Shown in pieces: positions 7,784-16,575 of a stretch of 59,276 nucleotides of DNA. The position numbers were made by a program, and so were the translations under genes. The notes under the pieces are model-generated. The model was not told where the DNA came from. It was given only the letters and a program-made list of their open reading frames with translations, and ran no database searches. The stretch is from assembly GCA_017308255.1 (NCBI GenBank), contig JAFKFN010000021.1, positions 1-59,276 of the forward strand, given 5' to 3'. Source of the DNA: Altererythrobacter sp. (GTDB taxonomy: Bacteria; Pseudomonadota; Alphaproteobacteria; Sphingomonadales; Sphingomonadaceae). Every line of letters begins with the position of its first letter. The stretch's first letter is position 1.

Positions 7784-8979
7784 TCCGCCGCCTGTTGCTG
7801 CGCGCCCGCCGCCTCGTCGTCGATACGGGTCATCTTGAGTCGGCCGTTCTCCACCCCGAAGCCGAGCCGCCCTTCGACCAGTTCCAGCGCATCACGGCCG
7901 AACACCTCGTAGCGCCAGCCTTCCAGCACGGGCACATTGCGCACGCCGGCGGCCAGCGCTTCCAGCTCGTCGGAACGAGTCAGCAGGCGCGCGGCGACGT
8001 CGATCTCGCGCGTGCGGATCTTGAGCAGCAGCTTGAGCAGGTCGGCGACGAGCGCGCCCTCCTTGCCGAGAGGCGCGCCGCGCCGGGGCTTTTCCGGCAG
8101 CTCGTCATCGGGCAGCGGTTCGGCATCGCGCAGCACACGCATCAGCCGGCGGCCGATGTCATTGTCCTTCCACGCCTGGCTGAGGCCGCGGACCTTGGCC
8201 AGTTCCTCCTGCTTCTTGGGCGGATGGCTGGCGAGATCGGCAAGCGTTTCGTCGCGCATGATGCGCCCGCGCGGGATGTCCTTCTGCTGCGCCTCGGTCT
8301 CGCGCCAGGCGGCGAGCGCCTTCAGCCGGCCGAGCACCTGCAGATTGCGGCTGGGCGCGCGGACCCGGTGCCAGGCGGTATCGAGATCGTTCGCGTAATG
8401 CTCTGGATCGGCGAGCTTCTCCATCTCGGCATCGAGCCATTCGCCGCGGCCGGTCTTGATCAGCTTCTTGAGGATCTTGGGGAAGATCCGGGCCAGGTAG
8501 GTCACATCGCCGATCGCATATTCGATCTGCCGTTCGGTCAGCGGGCGGCGGCTCCAGTCGGTGAAGCGGGCACCCTTGTCGATCGTCTTGCCGAGCCAGG
8601 ATTCGACCAGGTTGGCATAGCCGATCTGTTCGTTCTGGCTGATCGCCATCATCGCGATCTGGGTGTCGAAGATGGCGCGCGGGGTCTTGCCGGTGAGATT
8701 GTAGATGATCTCCACATCCTGCCCGCCGGCGTGGAAGACCTTGAGAACATCATCGTTCTCGGTCAGCAGCTCGAGCAGGGGGGAAAGATCGATGCCCTCG
8801 GCCAGCGGATCGATCGCGGCAGCTTCCTCCTCGTTGCCGATCTGGACCAGGCACAGCAGCGGGTAATAAGTGTTCTCGCGCATGAATTCGGTATCGACCG
8901 CGATGAACTCCGATTTCGCCAGCCGCTGGCAAAGATCGGCCAAGGCCTCGGTACTCGTGATGAGTTCATGGATCTTCAT
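7780..8979 (-). CDS. rnd: Ribonuclease D
   Basis: A 399-residue 3'-5' exoribonuclease of the DEDD family that trims tRNA precursors and other structured RNAs. Exo I is FIAVDTEFMRENTYYP with D29 and E31; Exo II is VFHAGGQDVEII; Exo III is IEYAIGDVTYL, giving a full DEDDy set. The C-terminal half carries HRDC-like helical domains (about 210-380). The ATG is at 8979. It overlaps oxyR at its 3' end, forming a two-gene rnd-oxyR unit transcribed away from aspS; the 281-base gap to aspS holds both promoters. Confidence 0.93.
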   Translation of the reverse strand: MKIHELITSTEALADLCQRLAKSEFIAVDTEFMRENTYYPLLCLVQIGNEEEAAAIDPLAEGIDLSPLLELLTENDDVLKVFHAGGQDVEIIYNLTGKTPRAIFDTQIAMMAISQNEQIGYANLVESWLGKTIDKGARFTDWSRRPLTERQIEYAIGDVTYLARIFPKILKKLIKTGRGEWLDAEMEKLADPEHYANDLDTAWHRVRAPSRNLQVLGRLKALAAWRETEAQQKDIPRGRIMRDETLADLASHPPKKQEELAKVRGLSQAWKDNDIGRRLMRVLRDAEPLPDDELPEKPRRGAPLGKEGALVADLLKLLLKIRTREIDVAARLLTRSDELEALAAGVRNVPVLEGWRYEVFGRDALELVEGRLGFGVENGRLKMTRIDDEAAGAQQQAAE

Positions 8980-9168
8980 AGCTTCGCTGCCAGTCCGGCA
9001 CGCGGTGATTGTGCTTGATTCATTTTGCGCTCTTAGCGGCCCAGCAAGTCACCGAACAAGCGGCACCGGTCCAATGTCAACATCATGTAAGGCGTGCATC
9101 CACGCATGTGTGGGCGATTTCCCCGCAATACAACCCAATCGCGCAAGCCGGCCGTGCATGTGTGTGAC

Positions 9169-9197
9169 TTGACAAACACCCGGCCCGCTTGTGTTAG
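9169..9197 (+). promoter_or_regulatory. Candidate aspS promoter
   Basis: TTGACA at 9169-9174, then a 17-base spacer, then TGTTAG at 9192-9197. The -35 matches the consensus exactly; the -10 is weak. It lies 64 bases before the aspS ATG. The assignment is from spacing and sequence only. Confidence 0.45.
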
Positions 9198-9260
9198 GGC
9201 GCCGCGTTGCGCCTGAGGGCAGGCGCCTGTTTCCCGTCCTTTCCGGAAAGCCAATTCGCC

Positions 9261-11039
9261 ATGCACGCCTATCGCACCCACACCTGTGCCGCCCTGCGCG
9301 CCGAGAACGTCGGCCAGACGGTCCGCCTTTCGGGCTGGGTGCATCGCAAGCGCGATCACGGCGGCGTGTTGTTCCTGGACCTGCGCGATCATTACGGGAT
9401 CACGCAAGTGGTGTGCGATTCCGATTCCCCGGCGCTGGAAGTGCTCGACCATCTGCGGGTGGAAAGCGTGGTCACCATCGACGGCGAGGTGAAGGCGCGG
9501 TCCGCGGAGACGGCGAACCCCAACCTGCCGACGGGCGGGATCGAGGTCTATGCCCGGTCCGCCACGGTGCAGAGCCGGGCCGAGGAACTGCCGCTGCCGG
9601 TGGCGGGGGAGCAGGATTATCCTGAGGACATCCGCCTCAAGTACCGCTTCATCGACTTGCGGCGGGAGACGATGCACCGCAACATCATGCTGCGCAGCGA
9701 GGTGATCGCCAGCTTGCGCCGCCGGATGATCGACCAGGGCTTCAACGAGTTCCAGACGCCGATCCTGGGCGCGTCCAGCCCCGAAGGCGCGCGCGATTAC
9801 CTGGTGCCGAGCCGCCTGCATCCGGGGCGCTTCTACGCGCTTCCGCAGGCGCCGCAGATGTTCAAGCAGCTGCTGATGGTCGCCGGGTTCGACCGTTATT
9901 TCCAGATCGCCCCGTGCTTCCGCGACGAGGACCTGCGCGCCGATCGCAGCCCGGAGTTCTACCAGCTCGATTTCGAGATGAGCTTCGTCACGCAGGATGA
10001 CGTGTTCAACGCGATCGAGCCCGTGCTGGCGGGTGTGTTCGAGGAGTTTTCCGGCGGCAAGAGTGTGACGCCGGCCGGCCAGTTCCCGCGCATCCCCTAC
10101 AAGGAAGCGATGCTGAACTACGGCACGGACAAGCCGGACCTTCGAAATCCGCTGCTTATCAGCGATGTCTCGCATCATTTCGAGCAATCGGGCTTCGGCC
10201 TGTTCGAGAAAATCGTCGGCGCGGGCGGCGTGGTGCGCGCGGTCCCCGCGCCCGCGACGCATGAGAAGAGCCGCAAGTTCTTCGACGACATGAACGATTG
10301 GGCGCGCAAGGAAGGCTTCGCCGGCCTCGGCTACGTCACCCGCAAGCAGGGCGAGTTCGGCGGCCCAATCGCCAAGAACCATGGGCCGGACAACATGGCC
10401 AGGCTCTATGCCGAGCTGGGCCTGGGCGAGAACGACGGCCTGTTCTTCGCGGCGGGCAAGGAAAAGGAAGCGGCCCGGCTCGCCGGTGCCGCGCGCACCC
10501 GCGTGGGCGAGGAACTGGGTCTGATCGAGCCGGACTGCTTCAAATTCTGCTGGATCGTCGATTTCCCGATGTTCGAATACGACGAGGATCAGAAGAAGAT
10601 CGACTTCAGCCACAATCCCTTCTCGATGCCGCAGGGCGAGATGGAAGCACTGGAGACGCAGGACCCGCTCGAAGTGCGCGCCTGGCAGTACGATATCGTC
10701 TGCAACGGCTACGAGCTGTCGAGCGGGGCGATCCGGAACCACCGGCCGGAGATCATGTACAAGGCGTTCGAGATCGCCGGCTATTCGAAGGCCGATGTGG
10801 ACGAGAACTTCTCCGGCATGATCGAGGCGTTCAAGCTCGGCGCCCCGCCGCACGGTGGCTCCGCGCCGGGGATCGACCGCATCGTCATGCTGCTGGCTGA
10901 CGAGCCCAACATCCGCGAGGTCATCGCCTTTCCGCTGAACCAGCGGGCGCAGGACCTGATGATGGGCGCACCGAGCGAGGTGAGCGCCCGGCAGTTGCGC
11001 GACGTCCACATCCGCGTCGCCGCGCCCAAGGCGGATTGA
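9261..11039 (+). CDS. aspS: Aspartate--tRNA(Asp/Asn) ligase
   Basis: A 592-residue class II aminoacyl-tRNA synthetase. An OB-fold anticodon-binding domain comes first ([27 protein letters not shown]), followed by motif 2 ([23 protein letters not shown], with the FRDED catalytic Arg), the bacterial GAD insertion in the middle, and motif 3 near the end ([19 protein letters not shown]). The ATG at 9261 is preferred because it gives the family-typical start ([12 protein letters not shown]); an upstream alternative codon at 9207 would add 18 unrelated residues. Many alphaproteobacteria use this enzyme for both tRNA-Asp and tRNA-Asn; that cannot be decided here. Confidence 0.95.
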   Translation: MHAYRTHTCAALRAENVGQTVRLSGWVHRKRDHGGVLFLDLRDHYGITQVVCDSDSPALEVLDHLRVESVVTIDGEVKARSAETANPNLPTGGIEVYARSATVQSRAEELPLPVAGEQDYPEDIRLKYRFIDLRRETMHRNIMLRSEVIASLRRRMIDQGFNEFQTPILGASSPEGARDYLVPSRLHPGRFYALPQAPQMFKQLLMVAGFDRYFQIAPCFRDEDLRADRSPEFYQLDFEMSFVTQDDVFNAIEPVLAGVFEEFSGGKSVTPAGQFPRIPYKEAMLNYGTDKPDLRNPLLISDVSHHFEQSGFGLFEKIVGAGGVVRAVPAPATHEKSRKFFDDMNDWARKEGFAGLGYVTRKQGEFGGPIAKNHGPDNMARLYAELGLGENDGLFFAAGKEKEAARLAGAARTRVGEELGLIEPDCFKFCWIVDFPMFEYDEDQKKIDFSHNPFSMPQGEMEALETQDPLEVRAWQYDIVCNGYELSSGAIRNHRPEIMYKAFEIAGYSKADVDENFSGMIEAFKLGAPPHGGSAPGIDRIVMLLADEPNIREVIAFPLNQRAQDLMMGAPSEVSARQLRDVHIRVAAPKAD

Positions 11040-11092
11040 CGCCGGCGGCTTTCGGTCCGAAGCTCGTCCGCTAACAGGGGTAGAGCGTTGGC

Positions 11093-11635
11093 ATGCTGTT
11101 GAGGTTGCTGGCCGCCGTTGTTCTCCTGGCGTCGCCCGCGGCGGCCAACGTGCGGGCGACCCAGGCCGCCCTGCCGCTGGAAGGCGGCCCCGATCCCTAC
11201 GCCATTCCAGTCGCGAGAACGGTGGCGTCGATCATCGAATATTCGCGCTGGCCCCAGGATCACCCGTCGATACGGCTGTGCATGGCCGGCCCGGCCGAAC
11301 ATGCCGAGCGCATTGCCGAGCGGCCGCTGACTCGCTCGCGCGCCTTCATGCCGCTGGCGATCGATACCCCCGCCGAAAGCCTTGGCCAGTGCGACGTGCT
11401 CTATATCGGGCGCATGGGCCTGGACGATCAGCGCCGGTTCACCGACGCGGCGCGGGACAAGCCGGTCCTGACGATCGCCGAGAACGATCCGGCATGCCGC
11501 AGCCAGGCCATGGTGTGCCTGCTGTTTGAGGCGAATGGCGTTTCCTTCCGGATCAACATCGACGCGATCTCGCGATCGCACGTACGCATCGATCCGCGTG
11601 TATTGCGGCTGAGCGTCCAGGGAGGCGCGCCGTGA
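11093..11635 (+). CDS. yfiR: YfiR-family periplasmic repressor of a diguanylate cyclase
   Basis: A 180-residue protein with an N-terminal signal peptide (about 1-18, ending in PAAA) and the DUF4154/YfiR fold. The C-terminal signature VSFRINIDAISRSHVRIDPRVLRLS is typical. It contains exactly four cysteines, at 63, 100, 135 and 142, which match the two disulfides known in Pseudomonas YfiR by spacing. In the known system YfiR sits in the periplasm and holds the cyclase YfiN inactive until the OmpA-like lipoprotein YfiB captures it. Here yfiN overlaps its 3' end by four bases and yfiB follows, so the whole switch is encoded. Confidence 0.88.
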   Translation: MLLRLLAAVVLLASPAAANVRATQAALPLEGGPDPYAIPVARTVASIIEYSRWPQDHPSIRLCMAGPAEHAERIAERPLTRSRAFMPLAIDTPAESLGQCDVLYIGRMGLDDQRRFTDAARDKPVLTIAENDPACRSQAMVCLLFEANGVSFRINIDAISRSHVRIDPRVLRLSVQGGAP

Positions 11636-12873
11636 TCCGCTGGCCCCGCCGCGCGGCCGAGGAAGGCGGCCTGCCCACCTTGCGCACGATCCTGGCGCGG
11701 GGGCATTTCCGGCTGGTCGTCCTCGCTGTCCTGCTCGCCGCGGTGAGCCTCACCGTGGGCGGGGCCATGCTTCTGCGCAGCTATGCGCAGCTGAACCTGC
11801 AACTGGCCGCCAAGACGCTGAGCTATGCGGTGGAGCCGGCGGTCTACTTCGGAGACACCGAGGCGGTGCATGAGGCGATCCGTTCGGTGGACGCGCGCGA
11901 AACCATCCAGCGGATCGAGGTGTCGGGGAAGGCGGACGGCCTGCTGGTCGCCTGGGAACCGGAAGCCGGCCGGCAGGACAACGCCTTCGAGATGTGGGTC
12001 AGCCGGCTCGTCTGGCCGAGCGCGGTCGAAATGCCGATCCACGGCCAGTCGGGAGACGTGATCGGCAAGATCAAGGTTTTCGGCAGCGCGCACGGGTTGC
12101 TGTCCTATTCCATGATGGGGGTGGTGGTCGGCCTTTGCTGCCTGGGCCTCACCGTCCTGGCGACGCGCATGCTGGCGAGGAAGCTGGAGGAGGAAGTGGT
12201 GCAGCCGCTGGTCCACGTGGCCGAAGTGGCCGCGGCCGTGCGGAACGAGCGCGAATTCGGCCGTCGCATCGCCCCGTCGAGCATTGCCGAAGTGGATAGG
12301 TTCTCCAGCGATTTCAATGGCCTCCTCGCGGAACTTGAGTGGTGGCACAAGAGCTTCGTTTCGGAGAACCAGGCGCTGGCGCACATGGCGGACCACGATA
12401 CCTTGACGGGTCTGGGCAACCGGGCGCTGTTCGAGCGCGAGCTGGGCCGGGCGATCGAGCGTGCGGATGCGACGAAGCAGGCCTTCGCGCTGCTTTATAT
12501 CGATATCGACCACTTCAAGCTGATCAACGACACGTGCGGCCACGCGGGCGGTGACAGGGTGCTGAAAGAAGTGGCGTCGCGCCTTCTCGCCGCCTTGCGG
12601 GCGCGCGATCAGGCGTTCCGCCTGGGGGGTGACGAATTCGCGGTGCTGGTCGATGCCTGGGGCTCCGAAGCCAGCCCCGACCATATCCGGGGCCGGCTGC
12701 TGGATGCGATGGCGGAGCCTGTGGCCTTGGACGAGGATGAGGAGATCCGCATACTGGTGAGCGTTGGAATCGCCAGCTATCCTCGGGACGCGCGGGATGC
12801 GCAGGCGCTGGTGAGGTGTGCCGACCAGCACATGTACACGTCCAAGAGGAGGCGAAACCTGCGTGTCATTTAA
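11632..12873 (+). CDS. yfiN: YfiN-like membrane diguanylate cyclase
   Basis: A 413-residue inner-membrane protein: transmembrane helix about 27-47, periplasmic domain about 48-155 (receives YfiR), second helix about 157-178, HAMP-like linker about 179-235, then a GGDEF domain with GGDEF at 332-336. An RxxD inhibitory site (RARD, 323-326) sits five residues before the active motif, so product inhibition by c-di-GMP is expected. The start is a GTG overlapping the yfiR stop (GTGA), which implies coupling. A raised c-di-GMP level would favour exopolysaccharide and biofilm, but a link to the polysaccharide cluster in this window is inference. Confidence 0.9.
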   Translation: MIRWPRRAAEEGGLPTLRTILARGHFRLVVLAVLLAAVSLTVGGAMLLRSYAQLNLQLAAKTLSYAVEPAVYFGDTEAVHEAIRSVDARETIQRIEVSGKADGLLVAWEPEAGRQDNAFEMWVSRLVWPSAVEMPIHGQSGDVIGKIKVFGSAHGLLSYSMMGVVVGLCCLGLTVLATRMLARKLEEEVVQPLVHVAEVAAAVRNEREFGRRIAPSSIAEVDRFSSDFNGLLAELEWWHKSFVSENQALAHMADHDTLTGLGNRALFERELGRAIERADATKQAFALLYIDIDHFKLINDTCGHAGGDRVLKEVASRLLAALRARDQAFRLGGDEFAVLVDAWGSEASPDHIRGRLLDAMAEPVALDEDEEIRILVSVGIASYPRDARDAQALVRCADQHMYTSKRRRNLRVI

Positions 12874-13378
12874 GGGGATGAGACCACACCGCGCCCTTAT
12901 CGCGATAGCCTTGCTGATACTCGGTGCCTGCGCCACGGTTCAGAACGCGTCCGGCTTCAGCCGCGAACAGATCGCCGCCCTGAGGGACGCGGGCTTCGAG
13001 CATGTGGGAGACAATTACGAGCTGGGCCTGGAGGACAGGATTCTGTTCGAATTCGACCGTGCCGATCTGCGCCCGGAAACCGCCCGGTCGCTGGCGCGGC
13101 TGGCCGGCGTCCTGCTTTCTGTGGGTATCGACGGCGCGATGATCGAAGGCCATGCCGATTCCACGGGTGACGACGCGCATAACCAGCAGCTGTCGCAGTG
13201 GCGCGCCGAAGCGGTGAAAATCGCGCTGGCCCGCGAGGGGATGCCGGCGGACAACATCCGCACCTGGGGGGCGGGGGAAAGCCATCCGATCGCCAGCAAC
13301 GACACCGAGGAAGGCCGCCGCCAGAACCGCCGCGTGGTCATCGTGGTGACCCCTGGTGACGCATCGGGGCGCGATTGA
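12863..13378 (+). CDS. yfiB: YfiB-like OmpA-family outer-membrane lipoprotein
   Basis: About 171 residues. A basic N-terminus and hydrophobic stretch end in the lipobox LGAC (Cys23), so the protein should be lipidated. An OmpA C-terminal peptidoglycan-binding domain follows (LFEFDRADLRPETARSL, IEGHADSTGDDAHNQQLS, EEGRRQNRRVVI). In YfiBNR systems this lipoprotein relieves YfiR inhibition of YfiN. The start chosen is the GTG at 12863, behind AGGAGG at 12847-12852 and inside the yfiN end; the ATG at 12878 is an alternative that still leaves a signal peptide. Overlap with yfiN supports co-translation. Confidence 0.85.
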   Translation: MSFKGMRPHRALIAIALLILGACATVQNASGFSREQIAALRDAGFEHVGDNYELGLEDRILFEFDRADLRPETARSLARLAGVLLSVGIDGAMIEGHADSTGDDAHNQQLSQWRAEAVKIALAREGMPADNIRTWGAGESHPIASNDTEEGRRQNRRVVIVVTPGDASGRD

Positions 13379-13489
13379 GCACGAATTTCCACCAATGTGA
13401 GGGTTCGCATTGCCGAGACTTGCCAGCCTTCGCGCCGTTGACTAGGGCGGAATCCAGACCGGCAACCCAATTTCTTGGAAGGGCAACAC

Positions 13490-13726
13490 ATGAGCGACAC
13501 CGCCGATCGCGTGAAGAAGATTGTGGTCGAACATCTCGGCGTCGAAGAGGACAAGGTTTCCCCTGACGCGAGCTTCATCGATGATCTCGGTGCGGACAGC
13601 CTTGATATCGTTGAACTGGTGATGGCCTTCGAGGAAGAGTTCGGGGTGGAAATCCCGGACGACGCCGCCGAGAAGATCAACACCGTCGGCGACGCCAACA
13701 AGTATATCGAAGAGCACAAGGGCTAA
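13490..13726 (+). CDS. acpP: Acyl carrier protein
   Basis: A 78-residue acidic helical protein with the phosphopantetheine attachment motif [10 protein letters not shown]; Ser37 is the modified residue. It carries growing acyl chains in type II fatty acid synthesis and in lipid A and other acyl transfers. The ATG at 13490 follows GGAAGGG (13477-13483). fabF follows at 13850, the usual acpP-fabF pairing, with a hairpin-forming repeat between them that may reduce read-through. Confidence 0.96.
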   Translation: MSDTADRVKKIVVEHLGVEEDKVSPDASFIDDLGADSLDIVELVMAFEEEFGVEIPDDAAEKINTVGDANKYIEEHKG

Positions 13727-13751
13727 GCCCACCCAACTTTACCCGTTCGCC

Positions 13752-13832
13752 GGTCCTGAGCTTGTCGAAAGGCGCGGGCGTTCTGCGGACGGGCTCGAAC
13801 AGGCTCAGCCCGAAATCGGGTTGGGCCTGTTT
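13752..13832. repeat. REP-like inverted repeat between acpP and fabF, possible attenuator
   Basis: CCTGAGCTTGTCGAAAGG (starting 13755) and an inverted relative with the core CTCGAACAGGCTCAG (13794-13808) form a palindromic unit of the kind found scattered in sphingomonad and xanthomonad genomes. The downstream part can also fold as ACAGGC (13799-13804) with GCCTGT (13825-13830), enclosing CCCGA/TCGGG, and is followed by TT. It could act as a weak terminator that leaves acpP more highly expressed than fabF. Confidence 0.55.
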
Positions 13833-13849
13833 CAATTTGGAGAGATATT

Positions 13850-15112
13850 ATGCGCCGTGTGGTCGTAACCGGACTGGGCCTCGTCACCCCGCTGGGCGGC
13901 GATGTCGAGACAAGCTGGGCGAACATCCTCGCCGCGAAAAGCGGGGCAGGGCCGATCACCAAGTTCGACGCTTCCGACCAGAAGTGCCGCATCGCCTGTG
14001 AGGTGAAGCCGAAGGATCACGAATACGGCTTCGATCCCGACGAGCGCGTCGATCACAAGATCCAGCGCCAGGTCGATCCGTTCATCGTCTTCGGCCTCGA
14101 TGCGGCCGGCCAGGCGATCGAGGACGCCGGCCTCACCGACATGGACGAGCAGACGCGCCTGCGCGCCGGCTGTTCGATCGGCTCGGGCATCGGCGGCCTG
14201 CCGGGGATCGAGAAGGAATCGATCGTCCTGTACGAAAAGGGGCCGGGCAGGGTCAGCCCGCACTTCGTCCACGGGCGGCTGATCAATCTCATCAGCGGCC
14301 AGGTGTCGATCAAGTACGGCCTCATGGGGCCGAACCATGCGGTGGTCACCGCCTGTTCCACCGGCGCGCATTCGATCGGCGACGCCGCGCGGATGATCAA
14401 GGATGGCGATGCCGACATCATGCTGGCCGGCGGCTCCGAATCCACCATCTGCCCGATCGGCATCGCCGGTTTCGCCCAGGCGCGTGCGCTCTCCACCCAT
14501 TTCAATGATGAGCCGACTCGCGCCAGCCGCCCTTACGACAAGGATCGCGACGGGTTCGTGATGGGCGAAGGCGCCGGCGTGGTGGTGCTGGAGGAATACG
14601 AGCACGCCAAGGCGCGCGGCGCGAAGATCTACGCCGAAGTCTCGGGCTATGGCCTGTCGGGCGATGCCTATCACGTCACCGCGCCGCATCCAGAAGGATC
14701 GGGCGCCTACCGCTCGATGGAAATGGCGCTGCGCAAGGCGGGCCTGGAGCCGGCGGATATCGATTATATCAACGCGCACGGCACCTCGACGCCGCTCGGC
14801 GACGAACTGGAACTGGGCGCGGTGCGCCGGCTGTTCGGCAGCGCCATTTCCACCGTGTCGATGAGCAGCACTAAGTCCGCCATCGGCCACCTCCTGGGCG
14901 GCGCGGGCGCGGTGGAATCGATTTTCTGCATCCTGGCGCTGCGCGACCAGATCGTTCCGCCCACGCTCAACCTCGATAATCCGTCGGAAGGCTGCGAAGG
15001 GGTCGATCTGGTGCCCTACAAGGCGAAGGAGCGCCAGGTGCGCGCCGTGCTGAACAACAGCTTCGGCTTCGGCGGCACCAATGCCAGCCTGGTGATGAAG
15101 CAAGTCGTCTGA
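13850..15112 (+). CDS. fabF: 3-oxoacyl-[acyl-carrier-protein] synthase II
   Basis: A 420-residue KAS II thiolase-fold condensing enzyme that elongates acyl-ACP with malonyl-ACP in fatty acid synthesis. The catalytic Cys169 lies in VVTACSTGAHS, His310 in NAHGTSTPLGD, Lys342 and His347 in STKSAIGHLLGGAG, and the glycine-rich end is NNSFGFGGTNASLV. Length and motifs are complete. The ATG at 13850 has GGAGAG about seven bases upstream. It lies downstream of acpP and 11 bases upstream of mltG, an acpP-fabF-mltG order common in proteobacteria. Confidence 0.96.
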   Translation: MRRVVVTGLGLVTPLGGDVETSWANILAAKSGAGPITKFDASDQKCRIACEVKPKDHEYGFDPDERVDHKIQRQVDPFIVFGLDAAGQAIEDAGLTDMDEQTRLRAGCSIGSGIGGLPGIEKESIVLYEKGPGRVSPHFVHGRLINLISGQVSIKYGLMGPNHAVVTACSTGAHSIGDAARMIKDGDADIMLAGGSESTICPIGIAGFAQARALSTHFNDEPTRASRPYDKDRDGFVMGEGAGVVVLEEYEHAKARGAKIYAEVSGYGLSGDAYHVTAPHPEGSGAYRSMEMALRKAGLEPADIDYINAHGTSTPLGDELELGAVRRLFGSAISTVSMSSTKSAIGHLLGGAGAVESIFCILALRDQIVPPTLNLDNPSEGCEGVDLVPYKAKERQVRAVLNNSFGFGGTNASLVMKQVV

Positions 15113-15123
15113 GGCCCGGACCC

Positions 15124-16092
15124 ATGCGTCGCGGTTACCTTGTCGCTGCCGCGCTGGGCGCTGTTCTGCTGGTGATGGCGTTCGCTTCCACCTGGGGCTG
15201 GTGGGGCGCCAGCCGGATTGAAAAGGATGCGACTTTCGTCGTCCCGGCCGGCTCGTCGCTCACCGGCGTTGCCGCGAAGCTGGAGAAGGAAGGCCTGATC
15301 GGATCGTCCGAAAGCTTCCTGCTCTGGTCCAAGCTGCTTGGCGGCCGCGATCCGATCAAGGCGGGCGAATTCCTGCTGCCGGCCGGCACCCCCCCATCGG
15401 GCATCCTCGATATCCTGCAGCACGGTGAGGTGATCCGCCGCTTCGTCACCATTCCCGAAGGCATGCCGTCGATCATGGTGTGGGAACGGCTGATGGCCGA
15501 GCCGCTGCTGACCGGCACCGTGCCCGTGCCGGAAGAAGGCTCGGTGCTGCCCGAAAGTTATGATTTCGAGCGGGGAGAGAGCCGGGCAGCAGTGCTCGCG
15601 CGCATGCAGAAGGCGATGAGCGATACCCTGGCCGAGCTATGGGCCAAGCGCGCCCCCGGCATCGCGGTGAAAACGCCGCGGGAAGCGATCATCCTGGCCT
15701 CGATCGTGGAGAAGGAGACCAGCGTTCCCGCGGAACACGGCATGGTCGCCGGGCTCTATTCCAACCGTGTCAGGCAGGGGATGCCCTTGCAGGCCGATCC
15801 CACGATCATTTACCCGATCACCAAGGGCAAGCCGCTCGGCCGCCGCATCCGCCAGTCGGAGATTCGCGCGGTGAACGGCTACAACACCTACACACGCGTG
15901 GGCCTGCCGGAAGGGCCGATCACCAATCCCGGGCGCGCGTCGATCGAGGCAGTGCTGAATCCGGCCACGACGAACGCGCTTTACATGGTGGCGAACGGCG
16001 AGGGCGGGCATGTTTTCGCCGATACCCTGGCGGAGCATAACCGGAACGTCGCCCGCTGGTTCGCCATCCGCCGCGCCCGTGGAGAAATGTGA
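15124..16092 (+). CDS. mltG: Endolytic murein transglycosylase MltG
   Basis: A 322-residue inner-membrane protein with one N-terminal helix (about 5-23), a LysM-like segment, and the YceG/MltG catalytic domain. The catalytic Glu196 is in LASIVEKET, followed by the family signature GMPLQADPTIIY and the C-terminal NPGRASIEAVLNP. It cleaves nascent glycan strands near the inner membrane and is thought to set their length. It starts 11 bases after fabF and precedes the tRNA-Met gene by 82 bases. Confidence 0.93.
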   Translation: MRRGYLVAAALGAVLLVMAFASTWGWWGASRIEKDATFVVPAGSSLTGVAAKLEKEGLIGSSESFLLWSKLLGGRDPIKAGEFLLPAGTPPSGILDILQHGEVIRRFVTIPEGMPSIMVWERLMAEPLLTGTVPVPEEGSVLPESYDFERGESRAAVLARMQKAMSDTLAELWAKRAPGIAVKTPREAIILASIVEKETSVPAEHGMVAGLYSNRVRQGMPLQADPTIIYPITKGKPLGRRIRQSEIRAVNGYNTYTRVGLPEGPITNPGRASIEAVLNPATTNALYMVANGEGGHVFADTLAEHNRNVARWFAIRRARGEM

Positions 16093-16104
16093 CGGGAATG
16101 GCGG

Positions 16105-16133
16105 TTGACCCCGCGTCGGGCCGGCCCTAAATG
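16105..16133 (+). promoter_or_regulatory. Likely tRNA-Met promoter
   Basis: TTGACC at 16105-16110, a 17-base spacer, and TAAATG at 16128-16133, placed 42 bases before the mature tRNA 5' end. Spacing and position fit a sigma-70-type promoter for the tRNA gene. Confidence 0.6.
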
Positions 16134-16174
16134 CGCCGCCTGCCACGGCTGCAAGCCGCCGCGGTTGCCCTTGG

Positions 16175-16251
16175 GGCGGAGTAGCTCAGCCGGTTAGAGC
16201 AGCGGAATCATAATCCGCGTGTCGGGGGTTCGAGTCCCTCCTCCGCTACCA
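16175..16251 (+). tRNA. tRNA-Met (anticodon CAT)
   Basis: 77 nt including an encoded CCA end. The cloverleaf closes: acceptor GGCGGAG with CTCCGCT (a G-U at the first pair), D-arm GCTC/GAGC, anticodon stem GCGGA/TCCGC with loop ATCATAA and CAT at 16209-16211, and T-arm GGGGG/CCCTC with loop TTCGAGT. The discriminator base is A. The sequence resembles the elongator tRNA-Met of alphaproteobacteria; initiator tRNA would have different stem features, and Ile (lysidine) tRNA also reads CAT in DNA and is not fully excluded. Its 3' end serves as the integration site of the adjacent island. Confidence 0.93.
16240..16251 (+). repeat. attL: 3' end of tRNA-Met
   Basis: CCTCCGCTACCA forms the last 12 bases of the tRNA gene and recurs in the same orientation at 21018-21029. 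The tRNA stays intact, as is usual when an element carries in a copy of the tRNA end. Confidence 0.65.
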
Positions 16252-16256
16252 GGCAA

Positions 16257-16294
16257 GCGATTTATCGTGTTGTTTTCACACGATAATCGCTTTG
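16257..16294 (+). terminator. Hairpin downstream of tRNA-Met
   Basis: A near-perfect inverted repeat, with TATCGTGT (16263-16270) and its inverse ACACGATA (16278-16285) framed by GCGAT and ATCGC, is followed by TTTGT. It lies six bases after the tRNA and is a plausible terminator for it, now at the island edge. Confidence 0.55.
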
Positions 16295-16536
16295 TCGGCG
16301 AAGCTCACACCACACCTATTCCCACATTTTGGATAGGGCCGGATGGCATGATTCGGGCCGCACGTTCGGCCGTCGCTTCCGGCTATTATACCCGACCTTA
16401 AAGAATGTGCGCCATAGAGGCGGAAACGGTGCGTTCTGCCAACGACGCATTGATTGCCGCGTATAGCGAGGATAGGTCGTGCGAATTGTTTTGAGCCGCA
16501 AGGGATTTGATACAGGGTCCGGCGGCACGGCCTCTC

Positions 16537-16544
16537 CAATTATT
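16537..16544 (+). repeat. Left 8-base target site duplication of the IS1595 element
   Basis: CAATTATT directly precedes the left terminal repeat; an identical copy at 18540-18547 directly follows the right one. Eight bases is the usual duplication length for the IS1595 family. Confidence 0.9.
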
Positions 16545-16575
16545 GGGGCCTATATACATAACTAGCCGCCGGACC

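Noticed and set aside
9033-11009. Long minus-strand ORF of 658 residues
   Set aside because: It is antisense to aspS and shows His/Arg/Leu-rich composition without motifs.
16219-16401. Plus-strand ORF of 60 residues overlapping the tRNA-Met end
   Set aside because: It begins inside the tRNA gene and reads through its T-arm; the composition is typical of spurious translations of tRNA ends.
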